In this document: positions 1 through 7,830 of the stretch, piece by piece
Layout of the letters: each line of letters begins with the position of its first letter
Position numbering within the stretch: the first letter of the stretch is position 1
From: Bradyrhizobium sp. CSA112
GTDB lineage: Bacteria; Pseudomonadota; Alphaproteobacteria; Rhizobiales; Xanthobacteraceae
NCBI RefSeq assembly: GCF_029051645.1
Contig: NZ_JAACFS010000005.1
Span: 62,001-126,000, forward strand
DNA: 64,000 nt
Reading direction: 5' to 3'
Position numbers and translations under genes: made by a program
Notes under the pieces: model-generated
Seen by the model: the letters and a program-made list of their open reading frames with translations, nothing else
Told to the model about the DNA's origin: nothing
The model's database searches: none

Positions 1-405
1 TGCCCCGAGAAGGAACGAGCCCGTAAGGGCAGATGTTCCTACCGTACTTCCTTTTATGGCAGGCGCGCCAATTTCCCTTTGACTTCTTTGCTCCCAAGGG
101 GCGGAGCGCCTGTTCGAGACTCGGGTCAGCGCCGCTGCCCCAAGCCAAACTAAATGATCGCCTCAGGTCGAAGACGACCACTGTCTCGCTCATCCGACGG
201 TTGCCACTAATGGCCCGAAGCTGATGTGCCATCCCGTCCAATGCACGTCTACTGACGCTGGCCCGCAATTTCGAGCGACACCATTTCACAATTGATTTGC
301 GCACTCTGCATCCGGGGTGCAGCCTGTCTTCGCGGGCTTGCGAGCTTTGAGATCGTGCCAGCGTTGCGCGTTCGAACGCTCGCGCAGTGGAGAGTGGAGG
401 ATCGC
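1..405. other. Leading stretch without a supported gene
   Basis: No reading frame here looks like a real protein. The open frames are short and lack a convincing ribosome binding site. The last bases carry the Shine-Dalgarno of the acetyltransferase that follows. Confidence 0.5.
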
Positions 406-1263
406 ATGGGCATCGAACTGCGCCGGGGCGCACCCGACGATTCAGTGAAATGCGGTCGCGTCTGCTTTGACGCCTTCAGGAGCTTGGCTGAACGGCACGG
501 CTTCCCGCCAGACTTTCCTTCACCCGAGATTGCGTCCGGGCTCCTGTCGATGCTCCTCCAGCATCCCGGCTTCTATGCGGTAGTTGCCCTTGGTGATGGA
601 GAAATCGTAGGAAGCAATTTCATGGATGAACGCTCGGAGATTGTCGGGATCGGTCCGATCTCGGTCGACCCGACGACACAGAAGCGAGGGGTCGGCCGAG
701 TTCTCATGGAGCACGTCCTCGACCGTGCCGCCGAGCGACATGCGCCGGGGGTTCGGCTAGTACAGGCCGGCTACAACAATCAAAGCCTGTGTCTTTATAC
801 AAAACTAGGCTTTAGGGCGCGAGAGCCACTTTCGCTAATGAGCGGCTTACCGCCCAAGGTCGGGGTTGCAGGATACGAGGTGCGTCAGGCTGGTGAAGGA
901 GACTTTGTGACCTGCAATCAGCTCTGTCGGAAGCTCCATGGTCACGATCGTGCGGGCGAGTTAACGGACGCGATCCAAGGAAAGACCGCCACTGTTGTCG
1001 AGCGTCTCGGCCGCGTAACGGGATATGCGACGTCCATCGGTTTCCTTGCCCATGCGATCGGCGAAACCAATGAGGATCTGATGGCGCTCATCAATGCGGC
1101 ACCAAGTATTACGGGGCCCGGCATCCTCGTCCCAAGCCGTAACCATGCACTGTTTTCATGGTGCCTGGAAAACCGCTTGAACTTGGTTTTCCAAATGACG
1201 CTTATGAGCATCGGACTCTACAGCGAACCGTGGGGCGCCTATCTGCCTTCGGTTCTCTATTGA
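406..1263 (+). CDS. GNAT-family N-acetyltransferase
   Basis: This is a GCN5-related acetyltransferase of 285 residues, expected to transfer an acetyl group from acetyl-CoA to an amine; the substrate is unknown. The GNAT core lies near residues 55-145: an acidic strand, IGPISVDP, then the acetyl-CoA pyrophosphate loop TQKRGVGRVLMEHVL, then the C-terminal YTKLGF. The second half resembles a degenerate second GNAT domain, as in tandem GNAT proteins. The frame is open further upstream, but the ATG at 406 is chosen because GGAGG lies five bases before it and the translation from there starts in good GNAT sequence. It stands alone, with repeat and MITE sequence downstream. The family call is secure, the substrate is not. 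Confidence 0.85.
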   Translation: MGIELRRGAPDDSVKCGRVCFDAFRSLAERHGFPPDFPSPEIASGLLSMLLQHPGFYAVVALGDGEIVGSNFMDERSEIVGIGPISVDPTTQKRGVGRVLMEHVLDRAAERHAPGVRLVQAGYNNQSLCLYTKLGFRAREPLSLMSGLPPKVGVAGYEVRQAGEGDFVTCNQLCRKLHGHDRAGELTDAIQGKTATVVERLGRVTGYATSIGFLAHAIGETNEDLMALINAAPSITGPGILVPSRNHALFSWCLENRLNLVFQMTLMSIGLYSEPWGAYLPSVLY

Positions 1264-1366
1264 GGCATTTCGTGGTCCCGAAAACACCCGCTGTTGCGCT
1301 GTCCGTGTCTCCTTGTGGCACGAGACGGACATCGCATCGGCTGTCGCCGATGTCCGTTCTTCGGGA

Positions 1367-1584
1367 GATTGTGTTGAAAAAGTCCTTTTTCGTTGATGAC
1401 TGAAATTCTCAGGACCGCTGGTGCGTCTCTCTCGCTGCGGGGTGAGGGACCACATCAATTATCGCAAAAACGATCGCTGGCCCTCGTATCGATTCTACAG
1501 AACCTAGCAGCGACTGAAATCGCCAATGCGCTACATTTGCGAGATTTTAGGAGTCCCGCGATTTTCGAGTTTTTCAACACAATC
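1367..1584. mobile_element. 218-bp MITE-like element, copy A
   Basis: The left end GATTGTGTTGAAAAAGTC and the right end (reverse complement GATTGTGTTGAAAAACTC) are 18-bp terminal inverted repeats with one mismatch. The 5-bp direct repeat CGGGA flanks it exactly (1362-1366 and 1585-1589). There is no plausible coding capacity. The left flank GATGTCCGTTCTTCGGGA is the middle part of the dispersed ~100-bp repeat, so the element lies inside a copy of that repeat. A second element of the same length lies at 21949. The short open frame across this element is not a gene. Confidence 0.85.
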
Positions 1585-1625
1585 CGGGATAAAGCAGACA
1601 TAGGAATGGAGCTAGCGGGCTTCCG

Positions 1626-1856
1626 ATGATCGTTTGTTCCTGCAACGTCCTAAGCGACACCGAGGTGCGAACTGTCGCCAACACTGCGACGCGCCGAACC
1701 ACCAGCTATGTCTATAGCTGCCTTGGCTGCAGAGCCCGCTGCGGTCGCTGCGCCCGCAACATCCGAGAAATCATGGACGAGGTTTTTGACGGAACGAAAG
1801 TCGGTCGTGCGGATGGCGGCGCCGTACTCGCTGCGCCCGCGGACAAGCAGCCCTAG
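1626..1856 (+). CDS. bfd: Bacterioferritin-associated ferredoxin (Bfd)
   Basis: This small [2Fe-2S] protein of 76 residues should bind bacterioferritin and pass electrons to its heme to release stored iron. The Bfd cysteine pattern is visible: Cys4-x-Cys6 in VCSCN and, near residues 39-42, CGRC, followed by the helix ARNIREIMDE. Two further cysteines (32 and 35) precede the second pair, which is more than the minimal four ligands. Length fits the family (about 64-80). The partner gene bfr lies 105 bp downstream on the same strand but is broken, so Bfd may be orphaned or serve a bacterioferritin elsewhere. The start MIVCSC aligns with the family start. Confidence 0.9.
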   Translation: MIVCSCNVLSDTEVRTVANTATRRTTSYVYSCLGCRARCGRCARNIREIMDEVFDGTKVGRADGGAVLAAPADKQP

Positions 1857-1908
1857 GCTTCAATGGTGCCGCCATCCAGTGGCATCGCGCGCTGGTGCTG
1901 CTGGGAAG

Positions 1909-1935
1909 TTCAGACTAAATTTTCTAGAGTCTGAA
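1909..1935. promoter_or_regulatory. Inverted repeat upstream of bfr, possible iron-responsive operator
   Basis: An exact 8-bp dyad, TTCAGACT-N11-AGTCTGAA, with an A/T-rich centre, ends 25 bp before the bfr start. Its place between bfd and bfr suggests an operator, possibly for an iron regulator such as Irr or Fur/Mur, but it is not a recognised consensus site. Inference only. Confidence 0.4.
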
Positions 1936-1960
1936 CCATGGCCAAAACAGGAGCGTGGTT

Positions 1961-2227
1961 ATGAAGGGTGATGCAAAGGTCGTCGAATTTCTAAATAAGG
2001 CGCTGCGGCATGAATTGACCGCGGTCAACCAATATTGGTTGCACTACCGGCTGCTCGACAATTGGGGTTACAAGGATCTGGCCAAGCAGTGAAGTAAAGA
2101 ATCGATCGAAGAAATGGAGCACGCTGACAAGCTGGTCGTGCGAATCATTTTCCTCGAAGGTTTCCCGAACCTGCAACTGCTCGATCCCCTGCGCATCGGT
2201 CGGAACGTCAAAGAGCGTTTTTGCTAA
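1961..2227 (+). pseudogene. bfr: Bacterioferritin remnant (in-frame stop and truncation)
   Basis: Translation starts [20 protein letters not shown] and runs as clear bacterioferritin through the ferroxidase-type motif [12 protein letters not shown] and [10 protein letters not shown]. Codon 44 (2090-2092) is TGA where the family normally has an aromatic residue, probably a Trp TGG to TGA change. The homologous frame then ends at a TAA at 2225-2227 after NVKERF, about 88 codons into a protein that is normally about 155-160 residues. Helices C and D, with the remaining ferroxidase ligands, are missing. It is preceded by bfd and a dyad, so this was a bfd-bfr pair. Nothing in the sequence suggests a functional product. 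Confidence 0.88.
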
Positions 2228-2457
2228 CTTATTTTCAGCTGCTTACTCGGCGCTGCGTCGTTTAGGCCGAAATCTCTAGAGCGAGCGCCATCCTCTGCTT
2301 CATCAAAACCTTCGGCTAGCAATCCACGCTTGAGCAGTTCTCGCACCGCTGATGCGCGGCTTGGCATGCGCTTTTCAAAGCGCCAGTTGTCGACAAGTTT
2401 CAATTCGGCTGGAGTCAGCATGATCTGAAGGCGTTCTGCTCGATTCAGCTCACCCAT
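2224..2457 (-). CDS. Small ribbon-helix-helix-like protein
   Basis: This 77-residue protein has a ribbon-helix-helix look: a short strand region [17 protein letters not shown], then [20 protein letters not shown], which resembles the DNA-binding strand and helices of CopG/Arc-type proteins. The acidic tail is variable. Start: GGAGGGG lies four bases before the ATG at 2457, which favours MGELNRAER over the GTG 12 bases upstream. It overlaps the end of the dead bfr on the other strand by four bases. The target is unknown; single-gene RHH proteins of this size are common in Bradyrhizobium. No toxin partner is adjacent. Confidence 0.75.
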   Translation of the reverse strand: MGELNRAERLQIMLTPAELKLVDNWRFEKRMPSRASAVRELLKRGLLAEGFDEAEDGARSRDFGLNDAAPSKQLKIS

Positions 2458-2735
2458 CTTCCCCTCCACAGCAAGGCAAGAAAGTACTCACTAAAAGTAA
2501 AAAGCGTCAAAAACGTTCCTTACTAATTAGATGTCACGCAGTGTTTAGCCGCCAAATCCGTCTAAATTGCTCTTAACTCATTGGGCGCATTAAGTTTTTC
2601 CTCCCTTTAGTCGCCTGCCAGACAGACGAGCCAGCTTGGCGGGATAAGCCTTCACCCATCGCACGGTACGGCAGTTATCGGTGATGAGAACGCCTGTTGC
2701 GCGCTCCTGCCTTCCTCGAACGAATGGAGCAGCGC

Positions 2736-2939
2736 ATGGTCATCAAGCGTCGCCGTTTTAAACAAACCAAATCACTCGAAGAGCGTCTTGCCCAAGATAC
2801 AGCGCAACTACGCGAGCAAGCTAAGATGCTACCGCCCGGTCGCGTTCGAGAGCATGTCATGCATAGGATCAGACAGAACGAGGCTGCCTCTCATTTGTGC
2901 GAATTGCTTCGCTCGCCGGGGCTGCAGCTTTCCGAGTAA
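2736..2939 (+). CDS. Conserved small basic hypothetical protein
   Basis: This 67-residue protein starts MVIKRRRFKQTKSLEERL and is helical and charged throughout, ending HLCELLRSPGLQLSE. It is typical of a small family that recurs in Bradyrhizobium genomes, with no assigned function. The ATG at 2736 is preferred over upstream ATG codons because the family usually begins at MVIKRR. No membrane segment, signal peptide or cysteine motif is visible. It stands alone, 30 bp before a copy of the dispersed repeat. Confidence 0.7.
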   Translation: MVIKRRRFKQTKSLEERLAQDTAQLREQAKMLPPGRVREHVMHRIRQNEAASHLCELLRSPGLQLSE

Positions 2940-2968
2940 GGAGTATTCGGGTGGCCGAGGTCCGCTGC

Positions 2969-3068
2969 TGGCACTTTTCGGACCTGTGGCGATGTCCGCT
3001 CTGTGGTCGCTGTTAAGGGATAAGCGGACTCTGCGCGGACATCGTCAAAGTATCGAAAATGACCCATC
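2969..3068 (+). repeat. Dispersed repeat, variant B (TGGCACTTTTCGGACCTG)
   Basis: This begins TGGCACTTTTCGGACCTG, continues with CGATGTCCGCTC and GATAAGCGGAC, and ends GAAAATGACCC. It follows the same plan as the variant A copies (a GGCAC start, GATGTCCG centre, TGACCC end) but differs in detail. The copy at 25891 shares its opening. Confidence 0.7.
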
Positions 3069-3124
3069 TCGGAAATCTGCGTTCTGATCGACAAGGACGA
3101 TCCACAACCTCAATTTAGACGTTG

Positions 3125-3970
3125 TCAACGCTGAGGTCCCATGAAGCGATGGGCGTGCTCCGCACACAGGAGGTGATGATGCAGGTTAGCTATCCATTGT
3201 CGGCCGGAAACCGTCATATTCAGATATTTGAGACCGTCCTCGATGTGCGTTGAGACGCTGTTCCAGAAAAAGGTGGGGTACTTATCAATGATATCGGCTG
3301 GCGACGAATATCCGAGCTGTCGGTTCATTCCGATCTCTTCAAATTCGCTATAGAGCGCATTTGCCTTCCGTGAGTACATTGGATCCCCAAGCTGTCCGAT
3401 GAGGTCGGCAGCTTGGACTAGTTTTGGCTCCAGGCCCTCATTAGCGTTCGAGCGATCCAGACGTGCTGGAAAGCGCGTCATTTCAATTGCGGCCGCGATA
3501 CGGAACGCGTCGAGGATGGGTGAGTTTCCGAGGCGCTCAAGGGCAAATAGCTTCGATCGATCGACGTGATAAGGCGAGAGGGCTGCATCTGATGCGCCGC
3601 GAGAAAGCGTAATTGTCTTTCCGCCCCCGTCCACCACGAACTCGGTTTCCGTGTCACCGCTCAGAACGCCACGCACATAGCCGATATCGTGCAACAGACA
3701 AGCGACGATCAGATGGCTGTAATCAGTGGGTTCTATTCTTTGCGAAAGTGTCATTCCCGCTAGAATTTCACGTCCGACCATCGTGACCTGTAGGGTGTGC
3801 TCGTAATTGTGGTAAAGAGCATCGCTTCTGGCCAGACATTCAATGGTACTGCGCGCAAAGGAGCCTAAACGCTCAGCCATATCGTCCTGTGCTGGACCAA
3901 AAATACGACGGAAATCTTTGGCGAGAAACTTGCCTAACTTCTTGGCCGCTAATGCTGTGATCGTCTTCAC
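3125..3970 (-). CDS. HD-domain metal-dependent phosphohydrolase
   Basis: An HD-superfamily protein of about 281 residues. The metal-ligand set is visible: YHNYEHTLQV supplies the first histidines (near residues 54-58), and LLHDIGYVRG gives the His-Asp pair (near 94-95). Members hydrolyse phosphate esters such as nucleotides or cyclic nucleotides; the substrate here is not known. A GTG at 3970 with GGAG eight bases upstream is preferred to the TTG at 3991. No signal peptide. It is codirectional with the cyclic-nucleotide-binding membrane protein 320 bp upstream, so a signalling link is possible but unproven. Confidence 0.8.
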   Translation of the reverse strand: MKTITALAAKKLGKFLAKDFRRIFGPAQDDMAERLGSFARSTIECLARSDALYHNYEHTLQVTMVGREILAGMTLSQRIEPTDYSHLIVACLLHDIGYVRGVLSGDTETEFVVDGGGKTITLSRGASDAALSPYHVDRSKLFALERLGNSPILDAFRIAAAIEMTRFPARLDRSNANEGLEPKLVQAADLIGQLGDPMYSRKANALYSEFEEIGMNRQLGYSSPADIIDKYPTFFWNSVSTHIEDGLKYLNMTVSGRQWIANLHHHLLCAEHAHRFMGPQR

Positions 3971-4098
3971 CGACCATCTCCAAGCCGGCAAGATGTTATC
4001 ATTTTGCGAAGAAACTGGAAGGCAAAAGGGGGCCGGTTGGTGCGCTCCAAAGCGGAACGCAGTCCACTCGGCTTGACCGTACCGAAGGTGTCGACCGG

Positions 4099-4175
4099 CT
4101 CTGACTTTGTCTGCTTATCGGGCCAAGACCAGAAGTGATCAGCGCATAGTCAGAACGACGCATTTGGCTCCAGGG
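4099..4175 (+). repeat. Decayed copy of the dispersed repeat
   Basis: The core GTCTGCTTATCGGG...GACCAGAAGTGATC and the tail CATAGTCAGAACGACGC match the second half of variant A repeats. The GGCACCTTTGAGACATG start is lost. Confidence 0.6.
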
Positions 4176-4290
4176 CAAATACGCCCAGTGCTACCAACCT
4201 GCCTCCGTGCCCGATTGCGGTGTAAAGGGCGAAACAGTTGTGCGCGATCCAGCCCGCATTTCTCGGCACGCCAGGAACATGCATTAAAGC

Positions 4291-5109
4291 TTAACTCGTC
4301 CCGCTCGCGGCCGCAGTCTGCCGCGCGGCTCTCTCTTGTGCGATAATTCCTTCCAGCCGCGAGATGTTCTCAAGCAGGCGCTGGCTGGTCAGGACGAGAA
4401 AGTAATAACCGAATTGCGGATTTTGAAAGTAGATTTCGAGCAGCCTTTCATACGTTATGGTCATCACTTGTCCGTCTTCTATGCATTCGACGGTCGCGGT
4501 TCGCCGTTTATTGGGCGTAAGGAAACCAAGTTCGCCCATCAGACGTCCCGGCGGAAGTTCGACGTCGATTTCCCTGACCAAAAACGTTCCTGTGACCGTC
4601 AAGAACATCTCGGTGGCCGCATCATCCTTCTTGAACAATTTATCGCCCCGGCGATATTTGCGCTCGGTCATGAAAGGTTTGAGCCATTCCAATGAGGTAT
4701 CGCCCTCCGTCGCGATACGTGCCTTCTTGATCAGATTGAGCATTTGGCGGAGGCGAATTGCATTGATCGGCAGCAATAGCAGATACAGGATAAAAGTCGC
4801 GACGCTTCCGGAGAGAGCGCCAAAGGCGACGAAGAATGTACAGCCGGCCATGTTCGCGATGCGCAGCGGCACCATTGTATGCATCAGCAAGGTAGCGACA
4901 AGAAAGATGGCGCCAACCAGAGCGAACATGTTGGCAAGCGTGATGTTGGCCAGCGCAATTTCCAGCAGCCGGTTGAATAGTGCGTCGTAGGTGATGTTGT
5001 TGGGATCGAGACCCATCTGAACCAGAATCTTTGCGATCCTGAGATTGTCCGCCGCCGTATCAAGAATGCGGTTTAGTATCGTCGAAAAATCTGCATTGCT
5101 CGAGCTCAT
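4291..5109 (-). CDS. Membrane protein with cyclic-nucleotide-binding domain
   Basis: This 272-residue protein has an N-terminal helical region, two or three hydrophobic segments (about residues 59-80, 85-97 and 100-120), and a C-terminal cNMP-binding fold (about 145-260). The phosphate-binding cassette is recognisable: PPGRLMGELGFL followed by KRRTATVEC, with the conserved Gly-Glu and Arg-Thr-Ala positions. It is probably a membrane-bound sensor of cAMP or cGMP. The start MSSSNADF at 5109 is chosen because GGGGGA lies upstream and the longer frame adds only low-complexity sequence. A short coiled tail (RLEGIIAQERAARQ) ends the protein. The HD hydrolase follows on the same strand. Confidence 0.82.
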   Translation of the reverse strand: MSSSNADFSTILNRILDTAADNLRIAKILVQMGLDPNNITYDALFNRLLEIALANITLANMFALVGAIFLVATLLMHTMVPLRIANMAGCTFFVAFGALSGSVATFILYLLLLPINAIRLRQMLNLIKKARIATEGDTSLEWLKPFMTERKYRRGDKLFKKDDAATEMFLTVTGTFLVREIDVELPPGRLMGELGFLTPNKRRTATVECIEDGQVMTITYERLLEIYFQNPQFGYYFLVLTSQRLLENISRLEGIIAQERAARQTAAASGTS

Positions 5110-5378
5110 CGGGTATTCCCCCGCGCAAAGCCGTCGGTATTCGTTGGATATCCCGGATACTGATAATTGAAGTCGGATAACAACCGGTTGAGTAAGATTA
5201 TTAGCGGTCTCGGTGCAATCGATCGATTTTACCTCGGGCGGTGATTTCGGCAATTGCCCGCTCTCTAGTCCGTTTTGCCGTCGTATCTGCCCTGAGCTGA
5301 AGACAGGTAACGCCGGCTCCTAGGCGGCTTTCGCAAGTCGAGGGCAATAGTGTCGCAAAAATCGGGAACCTCCGAGTC

Positions 5379-5468
5379 TGGCACCTTTGAGGCATGCCGG
5401 CAGAATGTCCGTTCACCGGGGGCAGACCGGAACTCACCAACAGAGGGCCGAACCGACGCGATTGACCC
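5379..5468 (+). repeat. Dispersed ~100-bp repeat, variant A
   Basis: It carries TGGCACCTTTGAGGCATG, GAATGTCCGTTCACCGGGG, CAGACCGGAACT and ACGCGATTGACCC in order. A short gap after GCCGG removes about ten bases found in other copies. Confidence 0.85.
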
Positions 5469-5577
5469 GTGCGGACATCGGGCTGTCGCTCAACGACCGG
5501 TACCTGAGCCCGTGGGCCTTACAGTGTGCTACTTTGACCCGGCACGATCCCTGTCTTCAGCCCGGAACCGTTGCACC

Positions 5578-6534
5578 GTGACCCATTATCATTACCCGGC
5601 ACGGACTGAGGAAAGCCGCTTCCGCGGCGCCCTCGACGATGTGATAATCATCCCACTTGTTTTTGTCGCACTCGCCGCAAACAAAATCCTGCGTTTCATT
5701 CTTTCGATCTTGATGCGGCTGCTCGACTACGCCTTCCCGTTAGCAATGCAGATTGTCTGGCTTCCGCTCTTCGCGGCCAGGGTTCTTGGCAATGTCACCG
5801 TTACTGTCATAATCGCCGTGTTGCGCTTCGTTCCCCTTTCCGAGACGAAACGTCGACAGTGGAGTATATCGATCCGCCGGAACTGGTCGTGGCTCCGGCG
5901 GAAGATTAGCTATCGGGCGTTCGAACATGCTGTGTACATTGCCTTTGAAAGCGGCATGGTATGGGTGTTCCGAAAATGCCGGCATCTCACGCCGAACACC
6001 GCATTGCTCGTGATCCTGGGTGCGGTACTTTGGCTCCCGATCTCTTTCGGGGCTGCAGCGGCGATGCACGCGGTATTGTTTGCCAAGGTCACGTCCTGGC
6101 CAGCCTGGATGCAACTCTTGCATCCGCTGGCAACGGTCATCGCCAAGAGCAAGCTTTTGGTGCTGCCGGTGTACCCGGCAGCCTGGCCACAGGCCAAAAA
6201 ACATCCGTTCGTTCAGCTCGCATTCAAGAGCTATGAAACCATCAAGTCCCTGTATGTGATCAAGAAGGCCGGTTTTCGCTATCGGCAGGCAGAGACCGCC
6301 GGCGTCGCGGCGGTTGAGAGGCTCGAGCGCACCGCCGGCCTCGCATCGGCGGTAGGGTGGCTGCGCGAGGCGCATGTCTCCGAACAACTCGGCGTCGAAA
6401 AGCCCACTCAGAAATTGCGTTCGTTCTTCTCGCGATGGTCAATTCAGTTCTCAGCCGAATACTACGAAGCGAAGGAACGGCAAGCCTCAGATATCCCATC
6501 GTTAAACCGCAGCAAGCTACGAACGCTGAGATGA
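5578..6534 (+). CDS. Multi-pass membrane protein of unknown function
   Basis: Several hydrophobic segments are visible (for example VIIIPLVFVALAANK, FPLAMQIVWLPLF, NTALLVILGAVLWLP), joined by basic loops and ending in a soluble basic tail of about 100 residues. I do not recognise the family. The frame is open upstream into a dispersed repeat, so the true start must lie inside. A GTG at 5578 (then THYHYPARTEES) is the best placed; a GTG at 5641 is the alternative. Neither has a strong Shine-Dalgarno. It is divergent from the cyclic-nucleotide-binding protein, with a repeat copy between them. Confidence 0.6.
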   Translation: MTHYHYPARTEESRFRGALDDVIIIPLVFVALAANKILRFILSILMRLLDYAFPLAMQIVWLPLFAARVLGNVTVTVIIAVLRFVPLSETKRRQWSISIRRNWSWLRRKISYRAFEHAVYIAFESGMVWVFRKCRHLTPNTALLVILGAVLWLPISFGAAAAMHAVLFAKVTSWPAWMQLLHPLATVIAKSKLLVLPVYPAAWPQAKKHPFVQLAFKSYETIKSLYVIKKAGFRYRQAETAGVAAVERLERTAGLASAVGWLREAHVSEQLGVEKPTQKLRSFFSRWSIQFSAEYYEAKERQASDIPSLNRSKLRTLR

Positions 6535-7062
6535 TCATCAAACTCAAAACCGCCAAGATGCTCAACATTACCTCAAAGCGTCGTCCGCTGCTCGGTCGCG
6601 CGGGATCAAACAACTGACGACCTACATTACCCCGATGTCCGCTTGTTATGCGGTGGACGGCTACTCCACCGGCACGTGAGTTCCATCGATGTAGAGCGGC
6701 TAAGGCTCGCATGCCAATGGCAGCCCGACGCAGCAGCCAACGCCGACAGCGCGATGAACCGGGTTAAAGCGCTGCCCATGTCCGTTTTTGGGGCTGAACC
6801 GGACTCCGCGTGGCCATCGCGGAATCGACGCGAATGACTCAACAAAGACATCGAGCCTGATCAGGTTCTGAGGCCGGTTGGGCCATTTGTCGCTCAACCA
6901 CCCCGTCGCAAAGTGCTAGGCTGGGCTTGAAATCGTTGCGGTGAGGAATTTCCCTAGGGAGCGCCAGCCTCTCGCGGCGCCAAAAATGCCTGAGCGAAAA
7001 CTCCAAGCGTCGACTCTCCCAGCAGCGATTTGAGCAGCCAAGGATGAACCGTGAGGAGCTCT
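6535..7062. other. Intergenic stretch with repeat remnants
   Basis: No convincing gene. Positions 6776-6842 carry CATGTCCGTTTTTGGGG, a GAACCGGACT block and ACGCGAATGACTC, a decayed copy of the dispersed repeat lacking its start. A weaker trace (CCGATGTCCGCTTG) lies at 6632. Confidence 0.5.
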
Positions 7063-7677
7063 ATGATGGCGGTCGCACACCACGACTTTATTCCAGCGGC
7101 GGGGCGCCGCTGGCTGCTGCCGCTTTATGACCCGATGATCGCTCTGCTGACGCGCGAGCGGCGCTGGCGCGGCGAAATTCTCAAGTCACTGGACCTCGAG
7201 CCCGGCGACATCGTTGTCGATGTCGGCTGCGGTACCGGCACCCTTGCGATCATGGCGAAGGAACAGGTGCCGCAGGCGCAGGTCGTCGGCGTCGATCCCG
7301 ATCCTGACGCCCTGGGCCGCGCGCAGAAGAAGGCGGCTCGCAAGGGAATCGTCGTCACCTTTTATTGCGGATTCGGCAACGAGACCTCGAAACTCATAGG
7401 CGCCGCGCGCGCGACAAAGCTGGTGTCCTCGCTTGCCTTCCACCATATGCCGCGCGAGATGCAGGCCGAGACGCTGGCTTCCATGCATGCGGCGCTGGCG
7501 CCCGGCGGAGCGTTGCGGATCGCGGATTTCGTCGGCGGACATTTCGGCGGACCCGGCGAAGGAATGTTGGTCCGTGACTTGACGGCGGCGGGCTTCGAGA
7601 ATGCGCGCACGATTGGTCAGTTTCGCTTGGCCTTCGGCAAGGTCACCATTGTCGGCGGGGAAAGGCCCCGCGCCTGA
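7063..7677 (+). CDS. Class I SAM-dependent methyltransferase
   Basis: This 204-residue protein has a Rossmann-type methyltransferase core. Motif I is VVDVGCGTGTLAIMAKE (about residues 49-65), the acidic strand end is VVGVDPDPDALGRA, and a later GGALRIADF corresponds to post-motif III. The substrate is unknown; UbiE/COQ5-like methyltransferases are the closest general type. Start: GAGGAG lies six bases before the ATG at 7063, so this is preferred over the GTG at 7051. It is monocistronic, with repeat debris upstream. Confidence 0.85.
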   Translation: MMAVAHHDFIPAAGRRWLLPLYDPMIALLTRERRWRGEILKSLDLEPGDIVVDVGCGTGTLAIMAKEQVPQAQVVGVDPDPDALGRAQKKAARKGIVVTFYCGFGNETSKLIGAARATKLVSSLAFHHMPREMQAETLASMHAALAPGGALRIADFVGGHFGGPGEGMLVRDLTAAGFENARTIGQFRLAFGKVTIVGGERPRA

Positions 7678-7830
7678 TCAGGGCCGGCGCCGCACTCTTG
7701 CCCGAGCGTTGGTCGCGACCGTTCTGGTCGGGATGGTTGTGGGTGATTCCCATGGCAGCGATGATTGGGTGCGTTTACCTCACGCTGCCTTGGTTTCGAC
7801 TTTAGTTACGAACGCCGCGCCCGCGTTCGC

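Noticed and set aside
1393..1629. A 78-residue frame before bfd
   Set aside because: It lies almost wholly inside the MITE-like element and has no ribosome binding site or family match.
5350..5577. N-terminal extension of the membrane protein
   Set aside because: These codons run through a dispersed repeat copy and are not protein-like.
5740..6387. A 215-residue minus-strand frame antisense to the membrane protein
   Set aside because: The plus strand has clear membrane helices; the minus frame has no coherent pattern.
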